Positions 56,370 through 64,000 of a stretch of DNA of 64,000 nucleotides are shown piece by piece. Location of the stretch: positions 358,899,234 through 358,963,233 of the forward strand of contig NC_064622.1 in assembly GCF_023898315.1 (NCBI RefSeq), given 5' to 3'. The stretch is from Schistocerca nitens (lineage: Eukaryota; Arthropoda; Insecta; Orthoptera; Acrididae). The notes below the pieces were generated by a model. The model was not told where the DNA came from. It saw nothing but the letters and a program-made list of their open reading frames with translations, and did not search any database. A program made the position numbers and the translations under genes. Numbering within the stretch: the stretch's first letter is position 1; the number at the start of each line of letters is the position of its first letter.

Positions 56370-58780
56370 GCGTGGACTGGGCGGTTTTTGTAGGTTACAG
56401 GGTCTCGGGAAAACACAAGAAGGGCTTCAGTAAAAAAGGGTGGAGGTTCAAAGAATACTTGAGTTTGATTTCAAACACGTACCCGACTCATACGATTATA
56501 GTTGGTGGTGACTTTCATTTACCCTCGATATGTTGGCGAAAATATATGTTTAATTCCAGAGGTACGCATTAAACATCATCCAAAATTGTGCAAAACACAT
56601 TCTCTGAAAATTATTTCGAGCAGTCAGTTCATGAGCCCAAGTGAATAGTAAACAGTTGTTAAAACACACGTGACCTCTTAGCAACAAATAATCCTGAGTT
56701 AATAACAAGCAACAAAACGGATACAGGGATTAGTGAAAACAAGGTTTTCGTAGCGAGACTGAATATTGTAACCCCAAATCCTCCAAAAATAAACGAAAAA
56801 TATACCTATTCAAAAAAGCAGATAACAATTCACTTGACGCCTTCCTGAGAGACAATCTCCATTCCTTCCAGCAATTGAGAGGTTTAAACCAAATATCAAA
56901 CGACGGAGCTGATCCTTCCTTGGTACACAAAACGAGTCAGAACACTGTTGCAGAAAAATGAAACAAACATGCCAAATTTAAACAGAATCAAAATGCCCAA
57001 TATTGGCGAACTTTTACAGATGCTCGAAATTTAGTGTTGACTTCAATGCGAGATGCTTGTAATATTTTCCACAACGAAACTTGTCTCGAAACCTGGCAGA
57101 AAATCCCAAGAGAATCTGGTCGTATGTGAAGTATGTTAGCGTCAAGAAACAATCAATGCCTTCTCTGCACGATAGTAATGGAGATAGTATCGAAGACAGT
57201 GGTGCCAAAGCAGAGTTACTAAACACAGCCTTCCGAAATGCCTTCACAAAAGAATACGAAGTAAATATTCCAGAATTCAAATCAAGAACAGCTGTCAATA
57301 TGAGTAATGTAAAAGTAAATATCTTCGGAGTAATGAAGTGACTTAAATCACTTAATAAAGGCAAGTCTTCTGGTCCGGACTGTATACCAATTAGGTTCCT
57401 TTTAGAGTATGCTGATGTATTAGCTCCATACTTGGCCATCATATACAACCGTTCGCTCGACGAAAGATCCGTACCCAAAGACTGGTAAGTTGCACAGGTC
57501 AACCCAATATTAAAAAAAGGTAGTAGGAGTAATCTACTAAATTACAAGCCTATATCATTAACATAGATATGCCGCAGGACTTTGGAACATATATTGTGTT
57601 CGAGCATTATGAATTATCTCGAAGAAAACGGTCTATTGACACACAGTCAACAAGAATTTAAAAAACATCGTTCTTGTGAAACACAACTAGCTCTTTATTC
57701 GCATGAAGTGTTTAGTGCTATGGACAAGGGCTTTCAGATTGATTCCGTATTTCTGGATTTCCAGAAGACTTTTGACACTATACCACACAAGCGACTTGTA
57801 GTTAAACTGCGTGCTTACGGAATATCGTCTCAGTTATGTGACTGGATTTGTGATATCCTATCAGAGAGGTCACAGTTCATTGTAAATGACAGAAAGTCAT
57901 CGAGTAAAATAGAAGTGATTTCCGTCGTTCCCCAAGTTAGTGTTATAGGCCTTTTGCTGTTCCTTATCTATATAACCGGTTTGGGGGACAATCTGAGCAC
58001 CGTCTTAGGTTGTTTGCAGATGACGCTGTCGTTTATCGACTAGTAAAGTCATCAGAAGATCAAAACAAATTGCAAAACAATTTAGAAAAGCTATCTGTAT
58101 GGTGCGAAAGTTGGCAATTGACCCTAAATAATGGAAAGTGTGAGGTTATCCACATGAACGCTAAAAGGAAACCGTTAAATTTCGGTTACTCGATAAATCA
58201 GTCAAATCTAAAGGCCGTAAATTCAACTAAATACCTAGAAATTACAATTAAATTGAAAGGAACACATAGAAAATGTTGTGGGGAAGGCTAACCAAGGGTT
58301 GCGTTTTATTGTCAGGACACTTAGAAAATGCAAGAGATCTACTAAAGTGATCCACTACGCTTGACCGTCCTCTTTTAGAATACTGCTGCGCGGTGTAGGA
58401 TCCTTACCAGGTAGGACTGACAGAGTACATCGAAAAAGTTCAAAGAAGGGCAGCACGTTTTGTATTTTCGCGAAATATGGGAGAGAGTGTCACTGAAGTG
58501 ATAAGAAGAAAGGCGTTTCTTGTTACGACGGAATATTTTCACGAAATTCCGATCACCAACTTTCTCCTCCGAATGCGAAAATATTTTGTTGACACCGACC
58601 TACATAGGGAGAGACGATCACCGCGATAAAATAAGTGAAATCAGTGTACGGAAAGATATAGGCATTCATTCTTTCCTCGCGCTGTACGAGATTGGAATAC
58701 CGAGGATTGTGAAGGTGGTTCGATGAACCCTCTGCCAGGCACTTAAATGTGATTTGCAGAGTATCGATGTAGATGAAGAT
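56370..58780 (+). pseudogene. LINE ORF2: endonuclease remnant, reverse transcriptase
   Basis: Near 56500 the frame reads THTIIVGGDFHLPSICW, the endonuclease GDFN-P block. The middle has RNLAENPKRIWSYVKYVS and LKSLNKGKSSGPDCIPI (57080-57400). The reverse transcriptase follows: LLTHSQQEFKKHRSCETQLA, VFLDFQKTFDTIPHKRLVVK (57740-57810) and, one frame over, MFADDAVVYRLVKSSED at 58010 with the ADD active site. The C-terminus has DPYQVGLTEYIEKVQRRAAR and the terminal region to about 58780. Several stops and at least three frameshifts. Confidence 0.8.
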
Positions 58781-58869
58781 TTGTAATAGACCAGAAAATA
58801 AGAAATATCTGCAATGTAAGACTCTAAACCACTGTGAGTAGCTTCTGTGTGGATTGAAAGCGGGGTTGC

Positions 58870-59140
58870 GGTAGGAAGCCGACATAGCGAAATTTGAAAA
58901 TTTGGAGTGTATCATTGTTTTCAGTTCTGCAGGAAGTCCACTGAAAATGCAGTATTCGCCTGTAGAATAGCGCATACCTGTATCTACAACGGTTAAAGAA
59001 ATGTTACCCAAGTGCAAATCATTTTTCCGTCTAGTGTTCAGAGAGTGAATGTGGCAATTTCTTTGAAATGAGTACATATTATTAATCACGAATACTATGA
59101 GGGAGTGCGTGAACAGGGCTGGAAGTGAAAAATCGCACAA
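58870..59140 (-). pseudogene. LINE C-terminal fragment
   Basis: A minus-strand open stretch reads FVINNMYSFQRNCHIHSLNT, RRKNDLHLGNISLTVVDTGM and FSGLPAELKTMIHSKF, the same NTR-KNDLH...LP--(I/L)K pattern seen in the LINE C-termini at 37775-39060 and 45480-45900. Only this end is present. Confidence 0.65.
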
Positions 59141-61334
59141 GCTTTAGCTGCCTGCATATGTCGTGTTGCATGCATCTATCTCGCAGTAAATAACGTTTTT
59201 TAAAGTCAGGTACACGTAGCATACCAGTGATAATTAACTCATTTTGCCTCTTCCGTTTTCATACATGTGGATGCACCGCTGAAGTTGGTAACACACAGAG
59301 AGCAGTCTATGCTGTCTCTAATTCGATTTTTATAGCTTTAGTTACTCTCATCAGTTACATCGCCAGAATAATGTTCTTAGAGTGCATGTTAATATTCACC
59401 CAATGCATTCTGTGCTGCATACGTAACTGAAAGTTTCCTCATTGACACTAGAATTGCCTGAAAATGGCAAAAAGTCGGCTTTCCGAAATGTCACGCCTTC
59501 TGGACAACGCGACCCTGCTGCCTATTGTCAGTCTACGGTTATGTGACACCACGAGAGACTTGCAGGGAGATCAACTCGTAGCACCGACATCACATCAGTT
59601 GCCCACACCTACATGTGTCACTGATTGCATCATATGGTGAAATGAAGAATTTTATTCCCTTCCCTCTATAGATACCCAACCACTGAGTCGTGTCAGTGCC
59701 CTCTGATAGTTGCATTGATTATTTGTACATGATTATAATTCGCATACATGTGCCCCTGCTTTATTAATTTCAATTTATTCCATTTGCTTGACATTTATTA
59801 ATCTGAATTTCACTAAAGCAAGCATGGCGACATCCCATTTGCAATTGCATATCGATTTCCTTATCCATTTTATTACATTTTTGGAACCCAATGTGGAGAC
59901 ATTTCCATCTCCTTACAGTGTAATGTGTTACTTCTTCAACATACAGGGTGATTCTCGTTAACGTTTGAAAACCTCTGAAGCGACGTAGGTGACGCCGAGA
60001 CAAGTAATTTAATATAAGAGACGGGGGGCTGTAAATGCCGGGAAATACCGCAAAAGCGGATGACACGTGTTCAGTATGTGACGTCACCAGATGCCGTAAT
60101 TCGCCGCACGGGCAGCGGTTGAATCTATCGGTCTGTCGCACCTCATTATCCAAATACAAGTTAGGTGTTCACGTCGGTGTGGCTCTGCGCCTACATGCGC
60201 GATTTAGCGCGTGGGGCTCAGGATCCGAGTCTTGCGCCTGGCAGGTAGAATTTTTTTCATTGCGTGAGACAGTAATGTGTTTACATTATGGTATTGATTT
60301 GTTAAATTATTTACCAGTTGCGTACTCTCTGCTGGTTTATTGCAAAGTGTAGCACAACAAAAACATTTCTCTTACTGAATAACTTCTGTAAAAAAAAAGG
60401 GGGGGGGGGGACAGAAGGACACAAACAAACATAAGAACAGCTTGTGCTTTGTTACAGCGAGGATAATATTTTTATAACTTCTATGTTTCCAAGAGGTCAC
60501 ATTTATGAAAGGTGTTCGAAATTTGCACCGTTTGGTTGACTGCAAGAAATGCATCGCTCCATCGTCCGTTAACGCACATGCTCGAAAGTATCCTTCATAT
60601 CTTCGATGTGAAGTATCACGTTCAGTATTTGCCATCCACTTTAGGGGTATTTCCTGACGTTTGCGCCCCATGTGTCTAGTATTAAATTAGTTGTCTCAGT
60701 ATCACATACGTGGCATCGTTTTTTTTTTTAATTTTTTGAATAAGAATCGTTCTGTATAGTTGATTCATAAGATCTTTTTTCTACGTTAGTAAAGCTATTT
60801 ATACGAATTGTGTATCAAGAACAAATATGATAAACCTACCTGTGTGCACCTCTGCTGTGGCATCAGACAGTTCCCTCGATTTTGCGGATCCACTATCATT
60901 ACCCTGCACCTGTGGACAACCACAATGTAGATCTCCATTATACTACGCAACATATATCTCCTGACAAAACATTTGCTTCAAAGCACGTTATGTGGAATGA
61001 ATACTCTCCTAGATAGACTATTGAAGCCTTTTACATCCATGAGAGGTATCCAGCACTGTGTTACCTGCTTTTTATGTGTATAGGATCTATTTCTCGCCGA
61101 CGACTCCAATGACACGTCACAGCAGAGATTCTACAAGATACTACAGAGCTACTGTTTATTTATTTGGTCTACCTTGCCGCCTAGTATTCTACAAAAGACA
61201 GTGTTTTCTCAGTACGGTAGTGTTCCTACTTTCAAGTGGGTCTGAATAATAATGTCAGTCAAGGCAATTTTACAAGACAGCAACAAAATAAAATATGTTC
61301 TTGGCTCAACGAAAGATTGAGTCGGTAAGTTACA
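59141..61334. other. No supported gene; probable unclassified repeat remnants
   Basis: A block beginning CAGGGTGATTCTCGTTAACG at 59945 and running past 60160 has the look of a DNA-transposon end, and 60480-60670 has an uninterrupted frame on the minus strand (MGRKRQEIPLKW...) that I cannot assign. A G-run lies near 60400 and a T-run near 60720. No matching opposite terminus found. Confidence 0.4.
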
Positions 61335-61415
61335 TACAGGGTTTGTATAAAAACTAAAGAGATTGAGCTTGTGAATCAAAATTTATTGCAGATGGCGCTA
61401 CAACCACTTAGTACT

Positions 61416-61609
61416 GCCGCGCAGGGTAGCCGCGCCATCTAAGGCGCCTTGTCACGGTCCGCGCGGCTCCCCCCGTCAGAGGTTCGAGTCCTCCATCGCG
61501 CATGGGTGTGTGTGTTGTCCTTAGCATAAGTTAGATTAAGTAATGCATAAGCTTAGGGACCGATGGCCTCAGCAGTTTGGTCTCATAAGACCCTACCACA
61601 AATTTCCAA
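61416..61609 (+). mobile_element. tRNA-derived SINE in the mariner 3' UTR
   Basis: tRNA-like head with B box GAGGTTCGAGTCCTCC near 61480, then the family body (TGTGTTGTCCTTAGCATAAG, GGACCGATGGCCTCAGCAG). It is a different subfamily from the SINEs ending CATTTGAACC. Exact target duplication ACTTAGTACT at 61406-61415 and 61610-61619. The insertion is directly beyond the transposase stop codon. Confidence 0.9.
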
Positions 61610-61611
61610 AC

Positions 61612-62574
61612 TTAGTACTCTTCAATGTATGACCATTGAGAGTCAACAACCCGCTGCAAGCGAGATTTCCTCGCTTCGAACGCTGCCACGAACGCTGAGT
61701 CCGGGATGGCCTTCAAAGCCCTCATTGGGACAGCTTGGACCTCCTCCAGGGTCCCATGACGGTGTCCTCTCAAGGAAGTTTCTAATTTGAGGAACAAAAA
61801 AAAGTCTGGTGGTGCCACATTGGGACTGTAGGGGGGCTGCGGAATCGTTGGAATCCCTTTCTTGTCCAGGTAGCTGGCCACCATGAAGCAGGTGTGACTT
61901 GGCACGCTGTCATGATGCGTCTTCCCATCATCGGTGATGGCTGGCCTCATGCTATGGACCCTGGCTTTCAGTCTCTTGAGCACTTCACAATAAAAAGCAC
62001 CGTTGACAGTTTGGACTTGGGGTACAAACTCATGACGAACCACGCGCCTGACGTCGAAAAACACAATCTGCATGGCTTTCACCTTCGATTTGCTCATGTG
62101 AGCCTTATTGGGCATGGGGATGCTGCAGTGGCCATTCGGCACTCGTGCTATTTGTCTCCGGGTCGTACTGAAACACCCTGGTTTCGTCTTCGGTGATAAC
62201 ATTATCTAAAAATTCCGGATCAGCTTCAAGGCCCTGGAGATTGTCTTGGTAGGCATCCACACGTGCTTGCTTTTGAACATCTGACAAAATCTTTGGGACC
62301 ATCTTGGCGCAGATCTTCCTCATCGACAATTCTTTGGTGATGATGTTGTGCATTGTCATTTTATCATGTCTGAGGTCGTCTGTTATCATCCTGACACTCA
62401 TCCGACGGTCGGTGTTCAATAACAATAATAGCTCTTCACTCATCTGAAAACCTAGGCCTTTGACAGGCAATCATCGCTGTACGCTTGCCCACACATATCC
62501 AACGTTTCCATACCCGATTTTCCTAGTTTCACACAAAACTTGATAGCGTAACGTTGCTCGATCGTTTGCTGCAT
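61612..62574 (-). pseudogene. mariner transposase (DD34D), frameshifted
   Basis: ATG at 62574 starts MQQTIEQRYAIKFCVKLGKS, the first DNA-binding domain. Frames then shift. The second frame (62470-62105) has SVRMITDDLRHDKMTMHNII and VITEDETRVFQYDPETN with the first catalytic Asp. The third frame (62202-61612) has VNGAFYCEVLKRL, KTHHDSVPSHT with the second Asp and PYSPNVAPPDFFLFLKLE with the third. Exactly 34 residues separate the second and third Asp. Terminal part: SRLQRVVDSQWSYIEEY, stop at 61612. All catalytic residues remain, but indels break the frame. Confidence 0.88.
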
Positions 62575-62829
62575 GTTGCGCCACGACCGACAACTTTGTG
62601 ACGTGTCCACTCAACGCACGATGCTGCCTAGACAAGAGCCCGCAGGTGACTGGCACGCCGCTCGTTTTCAGCCAGACACCCCACCACCACCAATCTCTCC
62701 AGGCGAGCGCACACTGCGAAGTACTGTCACGTCATGTGAGCAAAAAATCAGTCGCATTACTTTTTATACAAACCCTGTACTGCTGGAGTCTACGATATCA
62801 GCTGCGATTGTGGCTTAGTGTGTGTAAGC

Positions 62830-62976
62830 CGCTACACTCGCAGGTTCGAATCCTGCCTCAGGCATGGATGTGTGTGATGTCCTTAAGTTAGTTAGGTCTA
62901 AGTAGTTCTAAGGTTTAGGGGACTGATGACCTCAGATGTTAAGTGCCACAGTGCTCAGAGCCATTTGAACCATTTG
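62830..62976 (+). mobile_element. tRNA-derived SINE, 5'-truncated
   Basis: Starts within the tRNA-like head (CGCTACACTCGCAGG, B box GGTTCGAATCC), runs through the common body (GGACTGATGACCTCAG) and ends CATTTGAACCATTT. Exact 12-bp target duplication GTGTGTGTAAGC at 62818-62829 and 62977-62988. Confidence 0.92.
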
Positions 62977-63039
62977 GTGTGTGTAAGCAAGATGGGTGAC
63001 CAACTAGTACAAGGATTTTCATGTTGAGATGAACATGAA

Positions 63040-63320
63040 AATACATTCGCCTAAGACAACACACCAAGCCAGCAGTGGAGAAACACAAGGATGAGTGTAG
63101 CAAACAAACAGTACAGGTATTTCAAGAACCCCGCATACTGGTGACACAGCCACTTACACTGAGGAAGAAGATCAGAAAGGCGATACAAATAGCGAAGCGA
63201 CCTGCTATCTTTAATAGAGAAGATGGTTACAGGCTTCCAGCGTCTTGGCTGCCAGGTGTTGAGCGCTACCAGCAGAACGGCCAGCGGACCTGCCATGACG
63301 TCTCAGTGTGGTAGGGTCCT
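63040..63320 (+). pseudogene. Penelope-like element, C-terminal GIY-YIG-region fragment
   Basis: One open frame reads YIRLRQHTKPAVEKHKDEC, then RKKIRKAIQIAKRPAIFNRE and DGYRLPASWLPG, the pattern of the C-terminal endonuclease region of Penelope-like proteins (AV-EH, R-AIEI-KRP-NFNRE-G--L---W-P). The reverse transcriptase part is not present upstream, where the SINE at 62830-62976 and the mariner lie. Confidence 0.6.
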
Positions 63321-63416
63321 AACAGTGCTATGGGACAGCAATTTTTACATAGCAAGACTTAGAGGCGTCTTGGAGGGCACATCAGTAGTAGGTACACAGG
63401 TTACTCAAAAAATGGT

Positions 63417-63719
63417 TCAAATGGCTCTAAGTACTACGGGACTTAACGTCTTAGGTCATCAGTCCCGGCCGGCCGGGGTGGCCGAGCGGTTCTAGGCGCT
63501 ACAGTCTGGAACCGCGCGACCGCTACGGTCGCAGGTTCGAATCCTGCTTCGGGCATGGATGTGTGTGATGTCCTTAGGTTAGTTAGGTTTAAGTAGTTCT
63601 AAGTACTAAGGGACTGATGACCTCAGAAGTTAAGTCCCATAGTGCTCAGAGCCATTTGAACCATCATCAGTCCCCTACACTTAGACCTACTTAAACCTAA
63701 CTAACCTAAGGGCATCACA
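63417..63719 (-). mobile_element. tRNA-derived SINE, host copy split by another SINE
   Basis: Minus-strand copy of the CATTTGAACC-tailed family. The left piece (to 63466) reads TTCAAATGGCTCTAAGTACT...CATCAGTCCC. The right piece (63675-63719) continues CTACACTTAGACCTACTTAA...GGGCATCACAG. The tRNA-like head is absent, so the host copy was 5'-truncated. Confidence 0.88.
63467..63663 (+). mobile_element. tRNA-derived SINE nested in a SINE
   Basis: Full-length copy: GGCCGGCCGGGGTGGCCGAG head, A-box-like TGGCCGAGCGGTTCTAGGC, B box GGTTCGAATCC, body TGTGTGATGTCCTTAGGTTA and tail CATTTGAACCA. 11-bp target duplication TCATCAGTCCC at 63456-63466 and 63664-63674. Head and tail are intact, so it could have been transcribed by RNA polymerase III. 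Confidence 0.93.
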
Positions 63720-64000
63720 GAGTACTGGCACGCCTCAATCGCCATAAGACATCAAGTAAACAGTGCTATGTTTTTCATTCTCCTAGCTCCACCAATGACA
63801 AGAAACAAAGCAAACACCAATAAAGGTCGTCTAACACTCCTCCTCATCCTCAATACCCTAACAGATCAGGGAAACAGCTTCTTCCACTAGTATATAGGAA
63901 TCAAAGTTCTTCTCATTCACAGTAAGGATTGGAGTCCCTTAACTCGCAGTAACTGATTCGCTAGAAGCTACTCTTCTAGATTTGGAATATGACGAGACCG
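63720..64000. other. No recognisable gene
   Basis: Spacer to the window edge; no domain, terminus or splice-supported exon seen. Confidence 0.45.

Larger units (their letters stand above)
55010..58790 (+). mobile_element. CR1-like LINE, close to full length but degenerate
   Basis: About 3.8 kb with a repeat-containing 5' UTR (55061-55360), an ORF1 with an esterase-like region, an ORF2 with endonuclease and reverse transcriptase, and a 3' end near GATGTAGATGAAG. It is the most complete LINE of this type in the window. Confidence 0.8.
61337..62777 (-). mobile_element. mariner (DD34D) transposon carrying a SINE
   Basis: Termini CAGGGTTTGTATAAAAACTA at the left and, in reverse complement, CAGGGTTTGTATAAAAAGTA at the right, with TA on both sides (61335-61336 and 62778-62779). 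Without the SINE and its duplication the element is about 1.24 kb, the usual size. Confidence 0.93.

Noticed and set aside
58553-59140. 195-codon open frame as a host protein
   Set aside because: Its first part reads as a LINE C-terminus and its second half is antisense to the CR1-like element at 55010-58790.
59945-60160. DNA transposon end beginning CAGGGTGATTCTCG
   Set aside because: It looks like a terminus, but I found no inverted partner and no transposase, so boundaries and class cannot be stated.
63467-63560. tRNA gene (good B box and a Leu-like head)
   Set aside because: The head is joined to the SINE body and tail and bounded by a target duplication; no complete cloverleaf with paired acceptor stem.
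1-64000. CRISPR arrays, operons, riboswitches or prokaryotic promoters
   Set aside because: Splice sites, LINEs, SINEs and LTR elements show eukaryotic nuclear DNA; the tandem repeats seen have no CRISPR repeat-spacer pattern.

Overview
The window is animal nuclear DNA and almost entirely transposable elements. It has no operons, giant introns, TA microsatellites, and at least eight repeat families: Tc1-like and mariner DNA transposons, a Ty3/Gypsy retrotransposon, a solo LTR, RTE-like and CR1/Jockey-like LINEs, Penelope-like fragments, tRNA-derived SINEs and a 5S rRNA-derived SINE. From memory, the SINE bodies (ending in repeats of CATTTGAACC), the solo LTR and the 5S-headed SINE look like those of large grasshopper/locust genomes (Schistocerca-like). 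That assignment is inference; no database was searched.

Layout. 1-163: a possible first exon on the minus strand. 1329-17300: a nest made of two copies of one Tc1-like family (1329-2689 and 14814-17300) around a nearly intact 11.7 kb Gypsy element (2758-14480, minus strand). The Gypsy gag and pol lie in one frame and are separated by a single TGA in the leaky context TGA-CTA-G. The second Tc1 copy carries a 547-bp tandem triplication of its catalytic region. 18-29 kb: LINE, Penelope-like, Tc1-like and SINE remnants, including a Tc1-like element inserted in a CR1-like LINE. 33.2-44.8 kb: the one convincing host gene, on the minus strand. Its last three coding exons (44628-44811, 41118-41272, 33248-33309) splice in phase into a DUF4430 (transcobalamin-like) C-terminal domain followed by a poly(A) signal. 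Its introns hold a solo LTR, LINE and Tc1 remnants and a long inverted repeat. 45-64 kb: RTE-like and CR1-like LINEs, two mariners, another Tc1-like element, and tRNA-derived SINEs with exact target-site duplications, one SINE nested inside another.

The genes do not form a pathway. The only cooperating set is the Gypsy element: LTR promoter, gag capsid and a readthrough pol polyprotein. Apart from that element, almost every transposon protein is broken. Insertion order can be read in several places: SINE into Tc1-like element, SINE into mariner, SINE into SINE, Tc1-like element into LINE, Gypsy into a TA tract beside a Tc1-like element.
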